The notes below the pieces were generated by a model. The model worked only from the letters and a program-made list of their open reading frames with translations. It was not told the origin of the DNA and did no database searches. A stretch of DNA of 7,611 nt from Gammaproteobacteria bacterium (GTDB lineage: Bacteria; Pseudomonadota; Gammaproteobacteria; GCF-002020875): assembly GCA_018671205.1 (NCBI GenBank), contig JABHIC010000251.1, positions 1 to 7,611 on the forward strand. The letters are read 5' to 3'. Of this stretch, positions 1-6,808 are shown one piece after another (the stretch's first letter is position 1; each line of letters begins with the position of its first letter). A program made the position numbers and the translations under genes.

Positions 1-21
1 ATTTAGTATCATTTCACAGGG

Positions 22-38
22 TTGGCACAAGGCTTGCT
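22..38 (+). promoter_or_regulatory. sigma-54 (RpoN) promoter of nirBD
   Basis: The sequence TTGGCAC-N5-TTGCT matches the sigma-54 consensus (TGGCACG-N4-TTGCW) at all but one position. The invariant GG (24-25) and GC (36-37) are separated by exactly 10 nt. Transcription would start near position 48-49, giving a 5' leader of about 38 nt before nirB. Sigma-54 promoters need an enhancer-binding activator. For assimilatory nitrite reductase operons this is usually NtrC, whose sites would lie upstream of the window. No good sigma-70 promoter was noticed in the same 86 nt. Confidence 0.85.
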
Positions 39-72
39 CAAAGGGATATCAACTACCCAAACTTGTGAACAG

Positions 73-80
73 AGAAGGAT
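73..80 (+). promoter_or_regulatory. ribosome binding site of nirB
   Basis: AGAAGGAT contains an AAGGA core placed 7 nt before the ATG at 87. This supports that ATG, which is also the first residue needed for the N-terminal FAD-binding glycine motif of NirB. Confidence 0.75.
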
Positions 81-86
81 ATAGCG

Positions 87-2519
87 ATGAAAGAGCAACT
101 GGTTGTGATCGGCAATGGAATGGCCGGAATGCGCAGTGTTGAGGAGCTATTAAAGGTCTCAGCCGATCAATATGAGATCACGGTCATTGGGGATGAACCT
201 CACCCCAACTATAACCGCATCATGCTCTCTCCTCTGCTGGCTGGCGAGAAGGTCTTTGATGAGATCATTATCAACAGCCCTGAGTGGTATGTTGAGAATG
301 ACATTCAACTATTGAGCGGGACAGCCGCCACCTCGATACACCGGGGACGAAGAGAGGTATCTCTGGCTGATGGACGAACCATCTCCTATGACCGTCTGTT
401 GATGGCCACCGGCTCGCACCCCTTTATTCTTCCGGTACCGGGCAATGATCTGCAAGGGGTGGTCGGTTTTCGTACCCTGGAAGATGTCGAGACGATGGTC
501 GAGGCTGCCAAAAGCCAGACCCATGCGGTGGTGATTGGAGGGGGGCTATTGGGGCTGGAGGCCGCGAACGGACTTCACAAACAGGGGATGAGTGTTACCG
601 TTGTACATATCGGTAGCGTAATGATGAACCAGCAGCTGGACGAGGCGGCCTCTATGCTCCTGAAACGTAAACTGGAGGAGGATGGTCTCCACTTTCTGCT
701 AGAGGCAGAGACCGAGGCTATCCTGGGTAGTGAGCGGGTAGAGGGGGTGCGCTTCAAGGATGGTCTGGAAATTCCAGCCGACCTGGTGGTGATGGCCGTC
801 GGTATTCGACCCTCAATCCAGTTGGCGGAAGCGTCCGGCCTCTACTGTAATCGGGGTATTGTTGTCAGTGACACGATGCAGACCTACGATCCTAAAATTT
901 ATGCGGTTGGCGAGTGTGTTGAACACCGGGGAACCACTTATGGGCTGGTAGCCCCACTGTTTGAACAGGCAAAAGTGGTGGCTAACCATCTCGCCAGTTT
1001 TGGTTTCGGTATCTACAATGGTTCCGTCACCTCAACAAAACTCAAGGTAACCGGTGTCGACCTCTTCTCTGCGGGAACCTTCCATGAGCAGGAGCATGAT
1101 GATGTCTTGCTGCTTCAGGATGCCAACCGTGGGGTCTATAAAAAAATAGTACTCTCCAACAACCGGATCAAGGGGGCGGTACTCTATGGGGATACGCTGG
1201 ATGGTGCCCGCTATTTCCAGATGATGCGTGATCAGACGGATATTTCGGAATCTCGCGATACCCTGCTCTTTGGTCAGGCCAACCTCGGTGACTCGGGTCA
1301 TGGCGCACTACAGGTGATGAACCTCCCCGACAGTGCCGAGGTCTGTGGGTGTAATGGGGTCTGTAAAGGGGATATCACTAAAGCCATCAACAAGAATAGC
1401 CTCTTTACGCTGGATGAGGTGCGTAGCCACACCAAGGCCTCTGCCTCTTGTGGCTCTTGCACCGCACTGGTACAGCAGATCCTCGCCTCTACCGTGGGAG
1501 AAGGTTATGCCGAGACTCCGGCAAAAAAACCACTCTGTGGCTGTACAACCTACTCTCATAGTGAAATTCGTCGCGCTATTGTCGATAACCGGCTCAAATC
1601 ACATCAGGCACTCTATCAGTTCCTGGAGTGGGCGCAGACGGATGGTTGTCATACCTGTCGCCCGGCCATCAACTACTATCTCCTCTGCGCATGGCCGGGT
1701 GAGTATGATGACCCGCAGTCTCGCTATATCAACGAGCGCGCCCACGGAAATATCCAGAAAGATGGTAGTTACTCCGTGGTTCCCCGGATGTGGGGAGGGA
1801 TGACTACCCCGGATGAGTTGCGTGCAATTGCAGATGTTGCTGATAAATTTGAGGTGCCTGAAATTAAGGTGACCGGGGGGCAGCGGATTGACCTCTTTGG
1901 GGTTGCCAAGGAGAATCTGCCCGCGCTATGGAGTGACCTCAACCAGGCCGGGTTTGTGTCGGGACACGCCTATGGCAAGGCGATGCGCACGGTAAAGACC
2001 TGTGTGGGGAGTCAGTGGTGCCGTTTTGGTACTCAGAACTCCACCGCCCTTGGCATCAAACTGGAAGAGCTGACCTGGGGCTCGTGGATGCCACACAAGT
2101 TCAAACTGGCCGTCTCCGCCTGTCCACGTAACTGTGCCGAGGCGACGATCAAGGATTTTGGTGTGGTCTGTGTTGAGTCTGGTTATGAGCTCCACATCGG
2201 TGGCAATGGCGGGATCAAGGTGCGGGTCACGGATCTGCTCACCAAGGTGAGCCGTGAGGAGGAGGTACTGGAGTACTGTGCCGCCTTCACCCAGTTCTAT
2301 CGGGAGGATGCCCACTATCTGGAGCGAACCGCCCCCTGGGTAGAGCGAATTGGTCTTCAGCAGATCAAGAATGTCGTTAAGGATGAGTCCACTCGCAAGC
2401 GCTATGCCGAACGCTTCTACCACTCACAACAGAGCGCACAGATCGATCCATGGATGGAACGATCCCAACAGGGGGTTGCTGAACATGAGTTTACCCCCAT
2501 CGCCACCATCAACGGATAG
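87..2519 (+). CDS. nirB: NAD(P)H-dependent nitrite reductase, large subunit NirB
   Basis: This cytoplasmic enzyme reduces nitrite to ammonium with six electrons from NAD(P)H. The 810 residues follow the NirB domain order. A FAD-binding glycine motif is at about 7-15 (VIGNGMAGM), an NAD(P)-binding motif at 149-157 (VIGGGLLGL), and a second FAD motif near 272-277 (YAVGEC). Two BFD-like [2Fe-2S] segments follow, with Cys420/422/455/458 and Cys484/486/521/524. The ferredoxin-like half domain of nitrite/sulfite reductases starts near 570. The [4Fe-4S]-siroheme ligands are Cys639-X5-Cys645 and Cys679-X3-Cys683. The length is slightly below the roughly 847 residues of E. coli NirB, with no sign of truncation. 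The gene is followed 13 nt later by nirD, so the two form an operon. The sigma-54 promoter in front points to nitrogen-controlled, assimilatory use rather than anaerobic FNR/NarL control. The assignment is secure; the assimilatory role is inferred from the promoter. Confidence 0.96.
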   Translation: MKEQLVVIGNGMAGMRSVEELLKVSADQYEITVIGDEPHPNYNRIMLSPLLAGEKVFDEIIINSPEWYVENDIQLLSGTAATSIHRGRREVSLADGRTISYDRLLMATGSHPFILPVPGNDLQGVVGFRTLEDVETMVEAAKSQTHAVVIGGGLLGLEAANGLHKQGMSVTVVHIGSVMMNQQLDEAASMLLKRKLEEDGLHFLLEAETEAILGSERVEGVRFKDGLEIPADLVVMAVGIRPSIQLAEASGLYCNRGIVVSDTMQTYDPKIYAVGECVEHRGTTYGLVAPLFEQAKVVANHLASFGFGIYNGSVTSTKLKVTGVDLFSAGTFHEQEHDDVLLLQDANRGVYKKIVLSNNRIKGAVLYGDTLDGARYFQMMRDQTDISESRDTLLFGQANLGDSGHGALQVMNLPDSAEVCGCNGVCKGDITKAINKNSLFTLDEVRSHTKASASCGSCTALVQQILASTVGEGYAETPAKKPLCGCTTYSHSEIRRAIVDNRLKSHQALYQFLEWAQTDGCHTCRPAINYYLLCAWPGEYDDPQSRYINERAHGNIQKDGSYSVVPRMWGGMTTPDELRAIADVADKFEVPEIKVTGGQRIDLFGVAKENLPALWSDLNQAGFVSGHAYGKAMRTVKTCVGSQWCRFGTQNSTALGIKLEELTWGSWMPHKFKLAVSACPRNCAEATIKDFGVVCVESGYELHIGGNGGIKVRVTDLLTKVSREEEVLEYCAAFTQFYREDAHYLERTAPWVERIGLQQIKNVVKDESTRKRYAERFYHSQQSAQIDPWMERSQQGVAEHEFTPIATING

Positions 2520-2525
2520 AGAGGA
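2520..2525 (+). promoter_or_regulatory. ribosome binding site of nirD
   Basis: AGAGGA starts directly after the nirB stop codon and lies 7 nt before the nirD ATG at 2533. It supports this start and tight translation of nirB and nirD from one transcript. Confidence 0.7.
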
Positions 2526-2532
2526 TTGAGTA

Positions 2533-2865
2533 ATGAGTCAGAAAAGAATCGAAATTGGAACCCGTAGTGAGATCCCCATGCTGGGCTCCAGAATCGTCAA
2601 GAGTGATGAGGGAGATATTGCGATCTTTCGTACCTCACAGGACACCTTTTTTGCGGTCAGGGACTCCTGCCCTCACCGTCAGGGGCCCCTCTCACAGGGG
2701 ATTGTTCATGGAGACCGGGTCACGTGTCCCCTCCATAACTGGGTGATCGATCTACAGAGTGGTGAGGCCACCGGCCCCGATGCGGGCTGCACCCCTACCT
2801 ATCAAATCGAGCAAGAGGGAGAGCGTCTCTACCTGACTGTAGCGTCCCACACTCTCCAAGGGTAA
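2533..2865 (+). CDS. nirD: nitrite reductase small subunit NirD, Rieske type
   Basis: This 110-residue protein is a single Rieske [2Fe-2S] domain and is the small subunit of the NAD(P)H-nitrite reductase. The ligand boxes are complete: Cys46-Pro-His48 in SCPHRQGPL, and Cys65-Pro-Leu-His68 in CPLHNWVIDL. From knowledge of the family, E. coli NirD keeps the fold but lacks these ligands. The cluster-bearing form is common in assimilatory enzymes, so this copy probably carries an iron-sulfur centre. The gene sits 13 nt after nirB with its own Shine-Dalgarno sequence and ends the + strand operon. No nitrate reductase, transporter or siroheme synthase gene follows within the window. The next gene faces the opposite way. 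Confidence 0.94.
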   Translation: MSQKRIEIGTRSEIPMLGSRIVKSDEGDIAIFRTSQDTFFAVRDSCPHRQGPLSQGIVHGDRVTCPLHNWVIDLQSGEATGPDAGCTPTYQIEQEGERLYLTVASHTLQG

Positions 2866-2933
2866 CTCCACCCTCAAACTCAAGAATCCTGCAGTCTACT
2901 CATTGCACCATGAACAACCTGCATCAAAGGAAG

Positions 2934-4364
2934 TTATGAGACACTCAATACCATCATCTTCTCAATCTGCATATCTCTGAGGGTATAGGGAATCCCTCCA
3001 ACCCCCAACCCCGACTGACGTAGTCCGGCAAAGGGCATCCAGTCCACCCGAAATGCGGTATGGTCATTGATCATCACCGCTGAGGCATCCAGATTTTTAT
3101 AAGCATAGGTTGCGGTATCAATATTGGTTGAGAAGAGCGCCGCCTGGAAGGCATAGGGCAGTGCGTTGGCCTGAGTGACCGCATCCTCTATCTGCCCATA
3201 GGGGTAGAGACAGATGACCGGACCAAAAATCTCTTGTCGGCTCACCTTGCTCTCTGCGGAGGGGGAGTAGAGTACCGTACACTCAAAGGTAGAGGGAGAG
3301 AGTGTTCTCCCCCCTGCCAGTAGCTCGGCCCCTTCGGTAACGGCCTCATCGACCCACTGCTGAACCCGCTCCACCTCTTGTGGACGAATCAACGGCCCAA
3401 TTTCCGTCTCTGCCTGGGTGGGATCACCGATCACCAGAGAGCGAGCCCCCTCCGCAAGCCTCAATGCCACCTCACGGGCAATGGCGTGGTGGATAAATAC
3501 CCGCTGTACCGAAACACAGACCTGTCCAGCATGGTAGAAGCCCCCTTTCAATAGTTTTGGAATCAGCTCATCCAGATCAGCATCTTCTGCCACGATCACC
3601 GGCGCAGCCCCTCCATGTTCCAACGCACAACGTGCCCCGGCTGTCAGTTTTGAACGCAGCATCCAGCCGACCCGCGCACTGCCGATAAAGCTCAGGAATG
3701 CCACTCTTGAGTCGCTCACTAACTGCGTTGAGACCTCTCGCTTGAGCGGCACCACCGCCTGACACCACGCCTCGGGAAGCCCGGCCTCGCGTGCAATCTC
3801 AACAAAGCGAAAACAGGAGAGCGGCGTACTCTCCGCCGGTTTTACGATCACCGGGCAACCCGCCGCAATCGCCGGTCCAACCTGATGGCTGATCAGGTTC
3901 AACGGGTGGTTGAAGGCACTTACCGCAACCACAACCCCGATTGGCTCTCGCGTGGTGAAGGCCATTTTCCCTTCAGAGGCCGCATTGATCCCCATCGGAA
4001 TGGTCTCTCCCCCCTCGGTGCGTAGACAATCGACACAGATACGCAGACTATCTATCGCCCGGGCCACCTCTACCCTGGAATCGATGAGGGGTTTCCCCCC
4101 CTCTCTGGCGGCCTCTATCGCCAGCAGCTCTGCACGATCCCCCATCAGGGCAATCATCTTCTCCAGAATGGCAATACGCTGACGGATCGGGAGCCACTGG
4201 CTGCGATCCCGAAACAGGGTATAGGCGCTCTCCAGCGCTACGTTTACCGCCTCTTCATCCGAGGTCTCAATGGTCGCAATGGGGGACTGGTCGAAAGGGG
4301 CAGTGACCTCAATCTGACCAGCGGTCGGAGCCTCTCCCACAATCATTGTTTTAAAATGGTTCAT
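2934..4364 (-). CDS. NAD(P)-dependent aldehyde dehydrogenase
   Basis: This is a soluble enzyme of the aldehyde dehydrogenase superfamily, 476 residues and full length. It oxidises an aldehyde to the acid with NAD(P)+. Visible catalytic features are Asn152 in SAFNHPLN, cofactor-binding Lys175 in IVKPAEST, the general base Glu249 in LEHGGAAPVIV, and nucleophile Cys283 in AGQVCVS. The EIFGPV box is at 378-383 and PFAGLRQSGLG at 444-454. The LEHGG variant recalls the group annotated as lactaldehyde, phosphonoacetaldehyde or ALDH21-like enzymes, but the substrate cannot be read from sequence. The gene follows the ThDP enzyme gene by 12 nt and so is probably co-translated with it. Its substrate may therefore be the aldehyde released by that enzyme, for example succinic semialdehyde. 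The family call is firm; the substrate is a guess. The ATG at 4364 is backed by AGGAA nine nt upstream. Confidence 0.92.
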   Translation of the reverse strand: MNHFKTMIVGEAPTAGQIEVTAPFDQSPIATIETSDEEAVNVALESAYTLFRDRSQWLPIRQRIAILEKMIALMGDRAELLAIEAAREGGKPLIDSRVEVARAIDSLRICVDCLRTEGGETIPMGINAASEGKMAFTTREPIGVVVAVSAFNHPLNLISHQVGPAIAAGCPVIVKPAESTPLSCFRFVEIAREAGLPEAWCQAVVPLKREVSTQLVSDSRVAFLSFIGSARVGWMLRSKLTAGARCALEHGGAAPVIVAEDADLDELIPKLLKGGFYHAGQVCVSVQRVFIHHAIAREVALRLAEGARSLVIGDPTQAETEIGPLIRPQEVERVQQWVDEAVTEGAELLAGGRTLSPSTFECTVLYSPSAESKVSRQEIFGPVICLYPYGQIEDAVTQANALPYAFQAALFSTNIDTATYAYKNLDASAVMINDHTAFRVDWMPFAGLRQSGLGVGGIPYTLRDMQIEKMMVLSVS

Positions 4365-4379
4365 TATCCTGGATTCCTA
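4365..4379 (-). promoter_or_regulatory. coupled stop codon and ribosome binding site before the aldehyde dehydrogenase
   Basis: On the - strand the stop codon of the ThDP enzyme gene (TAG, 4379-4377) forms part of the sequence TAGGAATCC. Its AGGAA core is 9 nt from the downstream ATG, and a second AGGA lies 2 nt from the ATG. This overlap of stop and Shine-Dalgarno suggests translational coupling of the two enzymes. Confidence 0.6.
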
Positions 4380-6017
4380 TATATTTTTACTGCGCTCTCT
4401 GATCTCCCGATTGAGGATACGGTCATTGTCTGAGTAATCGACCGGAATCTCAATCAGATGGAGGCCCGACTGTTCATAACAGCGCTCGATCAGTGCAATC
4501 AGTGATTCAGCATCGGCGAGTCGATGACCCGTGGCACCATAACTCTCGGCATAGCGGACAAAATCAGGGTTTCCATAATCCAGACCAAAGGAGTCAAACC
4601 CCATGTTCTTCTGTTTCCACTGAATCATCCCGTAACTGTCATCTCTCAACACCAGAACAACCAGATTAAGCCGAAGCCGGACTGCGGTCTCCATCTCTTG
4701 TGAGTTCATCATAAAACCACCATCCCCACAGATGGCCATAACCCGGCGTTCTGGATAGACAATCTTCGCCGCCATTGCGGAGGGGAGGCCAGCACCCATG
4801 GTTGCCAATGCATTGTCCAGCAACACGGTGTTGGATTGATAGGCTCGATAGTTGCGGGCAAACCAGATTTTATAGACCCCATTATCCAGCGCAATCACCC
4901 CATCGTCCGGCATCACCTGACGAATATCGGCAACCAGCCGCTGAGGGTAGAGCGGAAAGCGTCCATCGTCTGCCCCTTCCAGCAGGTGCTGATCCAGATG
5001 TCTCTTGACCGTCATGAAGCGGCTGAAGTCCCAATGCGGCTGCCGGGTAACCCGCTGGCTCAACCTCTCAACACTGTTGGTAATGTCTCCGATCACCCCC
5101 TGTTGTGGGTAGTAAACGGCATCAACCTCGGCGGTGATATAGTTGACATGAATCACCTTGAAGCCATCTTGCTGCATAAAAAACGGGGGCTTCTCCACCA
5201 CATCATGGCCCATGTTGATAATAAGGTCTGTCGCCTCAATAGCACGGTGAAGGTAGTCATTGGCGGAGAGTGCCGCATTACCGAGAAAAAGCGGATTGCG
5301 TTCATCAATGACCCCTTTGCCCATCTGGGTACTGAAAAAGGGGATGCCCGTCTTCTCTACCAGAGCGGTCAACCGCTCACTGGAGTGTTGTCTGTTTGCA
5401 CCCGCCCCGATCAGGATCAGTGGATGCTTTGCCGCCTCAATCATCTCTACCGCAGCCACTATCGAGTTTTCGCTGGCATGAGGAATATCGAACGCACTCT
5501 TCTCAATAATAGCGGCGTCACTCTCCTCTCTCGCGATATCCTCTGGTAACTCCAGATGGGTGGCTCCGGGGCGCTCTACCTCGGCATTGCGAAAAGCCTC
5601 CCGTACTTTTGCCGGGATATTGTGGACACTGCTGATTTGACGGGTATATTTAGTCAGCGGCCCCATCATATTAACGATGTCGACAATCTGGAACTGTCCC
5701 TGTTTGCTCGCCTTGATCGGTTTTTGTCCGGTAATCATCACTAACGGCATCCCCCCCAGCTGAGCATATGCGGCAGCGGTAACCAGATTGGTTGCACCCG
5801 GCCCCAGTGTTGCAAGACAGACACCCGCCTTGCCTGTCAAGCGGCCAAAGGTTGCGGCCATAAACCCGGCCCCCTGTTCATGGCGGGTCAGTACCAGGGT
5901 GATGGATGAATCCTTGAGCGAGTTGAGAAAATCGAGGTTCTCCTCCCCCGGAATACCAAACAGGGTGGTCACCCCCTCCGCCTCCAGCGCTTTTACAAAT
6001 AGATCAGATGCCTTCAT
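4377..6017 (-). CDS. ThDP-dependent acetolactate synthase-like / 2-oxoacid decarboxylase
   Basis: The 546-residue protein has the three-part architecture of ThDP enzymes. The N-terminal Pyr domain carries the catalytic Glu47 in RHEQGAGFMA and the LGPGATNL box at 71-78. A middle domain spans about 190-330. The C-terminal PP domain has GDGGFMMN (431-438), with Asp459-Asp460 where the second Mg-binding residue is expected. The FAD-contact motif typical of biosynthetic acetohydroxyacid synthase (RFDDR) is replaced by MGHDVVEKPPFF (269-280), and no ilvN/ilvH small-subunit gene follows. It is therefore unlikely to serve valine/isoleucine synthesis. Candidates are a catabolic acetolactate synthase, or a 2-oxoacid decarboxylase like the cyanobacterial 2-oxoglutarate decarboxylase, which is often misannotated as IlvB and paired with a semialdehyde dehydrogenase. 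The coupled aldehyde dehydrogenase favours the latter. The superfamily is certain; the reaction is inferred. Confidence 0.9.
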   Translation of the reverse strand: MKASDLFVKALEAEGVTTLFGIPGEENLDFLNSLKDSSITLVLTRHEQGAGFMAATFGRLTGKAGVCLATLGPGATNLVTAAAYAQLGGMPLVMITGQKPIKASKQGQFQIVDIVNMMGPLTKYTRQISSVHNIPAKVREAFRNAEVERPGATHLELPEDIAREESDAAIIEKSAFDIPHASENSIVAAVEMIEAAKHPLILIGAGANRQHSSERLTALVEKTGIPFFSTQMGKGVIDERNPLFLGNAALSANDYLHRAIEATDLIINMGHDVVEKPPFFMQQDGFKVIHVNYITAEVDAVYYPQQGVIGDITNSVERLSQRVTRQPHWDFSRFMTVKRHLDQHLLEGADDGRFPLYPQRLVADIRQVMPDDGVIALDNGVYKIWFARNYRAYQSNTVLLDNALATMGAGLPSAMAAKIVYPERRVMAICGDGGFMMNSQEMETAVRLRLNLVVLVLRDDSYGMIQWKQKNMGFDSFGLDYGNPDFVRYAESYGATGHRLADAESLIALIERCYEQSGLHLIEIPVDYSDNDRILNREIRERSKNI

Positions 6018-6018
6018 C

Positions 6019-6030
6019 TCTCCCCCTCCT
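6019..6030 (-). promoter_or_regulatory. strong ribosome binding site of the ThDP enzyme gene
   Basis: On the - strand the leader reads GAGGAGGGGGAG, an unusually purine-rich Shine-Dalgarno ending 1 nt before the ATG at 6017, with its GGAGG core at good spacing. This supports the start and suggests strong translation. The 60-nt gap to the upstream P460-like gene shows no obvious intrinsic terminator or strong promoter, so read-through from that gene is possible. Confidence 0.65.
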
Positions 6031-6077
6031 CTTTCTAATGGTTAAATCTGCTCGCATCTACACTGCGGTTGCACGGC

Positions 6078-6713
6078 TCAATGGCTCCTGCGCGAAGTGA
6101 TTTCCGGATAAAAGATGTAATCTCCACCACCGGCTGCACTGTGGCAATAGATACAGCCCGCGTTATCTTCTCTCTGTTTCCCCTTGAGCAGGCGACCCGC
6201 AAGTGCCGTCTCTCTCCCCTCTATCCTCTTCCTGAAAAGAGAGCCATCGGGTCTGAATTTGGCCCAGAACCAGTTCTGATGGAGGTCATCATATCCCGAC
6301 TCTCGCTGATACATCACGGTGATGGAATCCAGAAACTTAGCGCGATTCTGAGTCACACGCTCTACCGTAACCCGACCACGCACATCTGCCACACCCGCTT
6401 GACCATAATTACGCTTGACCACAATAAACCCGGTATGTGAACCGACCCTAAGGTTTTGGTCACTCAACTCCAGAATCTCACCGTGCGGCCGTGCCCCACC
6501 AAAAAAGGGGGGGTTACTTTTTCGCCCCTCTCCCTCAATCTTCTCCTCGACCATTGCCGACCAGAGCTGTGCGGCATACTGCAGATCCGCTGGCGTCCCT
6601 ACTGGCACAAACCTGGAGGACTCCTGCTCTGCGCTGTAAAGTGAAAATGGCCAGGCCAGAATAACCCACAGTAGAAGTCGATGCCCCCCTTTTGCTACCT
6701 TTACACTCTTCAT
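6078..6713 (-). CDS. exported cytochrome P460-family monoheme protein, copy 2
   Basis: From the ATG at 6713 the protein has 211 residues. It starts with a signal peptide: basic KSVKVAKGGHR, a hydrophobic LLLWVILAW stretch, and likely cleavage after SLYSA at 28. A single c-type haem site CIYCH (Cys187, Cys190, His191) lies near the C terminus, followed by GGGDYIF. This is the layout of cytochrome P460 proteins, which oxidise hydroxylamine or bind NO in the periplasm. HTGFIVVKRNYG contains Lys100, in a position resembling the lysine cross-linked to haem in true P460; this needs an alignment. The protein is clearly paralogous to the next gene upstream, sharing PHG, VKRNYG, TVM, GYD, QNWFWAK and GDY. 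It has extra residues around 110-130 and a C-terminal extension. An upstream TTG at 6731 would add six residues but is less likely. The gene may be transcribed with the ThDP and dehydrogenase genes. Family likely; reaction unknown. Confidence 0.82.
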   Translation of the reverse strand: MKSVKVAKGGHRLLLWVILAWPFSLYSAEQESSRFVPVGTPADLQYAAQLWSAMVEEKIEGEGRKSNPPFFGGARPHGEILELSDQNLRVGSHTGFIVVKRNYGQAGVADVRGRVTVERVTQNRAKFLDSITVMYQRESGYDDLHQNWFWAKFRPDGSLFRKRIEGRETALAGRLLKGKQREDNAGCIYCHSAAGGGDYIFYPEITSRRSH

Positions 6714-6718
6714 AAACA

Positions 6719-6725
6719 CTCTCTT
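6719..6725 (-). promoter_or_regulatory. ribosome binding site deciding the start of P460 copy 2
   Basis: On the - strand AAGAGAG lies 5 nt before the ATG at 6713. Starting at the in-frame TTG at 6731 would place this site inside the coding region. The ATG also gives a normal signal peptide, so it is preferred. Confidence 0.55.
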
Positions 6726-6750
6726 AATCAATCTAGTAATAAATCCAGAA

Positions 6751-6788
6751 TAAAAAAATAGGCTGCACCGTGAACCACGGTACAGCCT
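6751..6788 (-). terminator. intrinsic terminator after P460 copy 1
   Basis: On the - strand a hairpin with arms AGGCTG and CAGCCT (6 bp), one A-C mismatch, then ACCGTG/CACGGT (6 bp) and a 3-nt loop is followed by TATTTTTTTA. It begins 20 nt after the stop codon of the upstream P460 gene. This is a strong rho-independent terminator. It should largely separate copy 1 from copy 2 and the enzymes downstream. Confidence 0.92.
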
Positions 6789-6808
6789 TCTCTGCCTACC
6801 TGATCTGC

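Noticed and set aside
1926..2423. 165-codon open frame on the - strand inside nirB
   Set aside because: It lies opposite the siroheme domain of NirB, whose conserved motifs explain the sequence.
4836..5549. 237-codon open frame on the + strand inside the ThDP enzyme gene
   Set aside because: It is antisense to a clearly conserved enzyme and shows no family motif or convincing ribosome binding site; it is a shadow frame.
6714..6731. TTG start adding six residues to P460 copy 2
   Set aside because: The Shine-Dalgarno AAGAGAG lies between this TTG and the ATG at 6713 with correct spacing for the ATG, and the shorter protein has a normal signal peptide.
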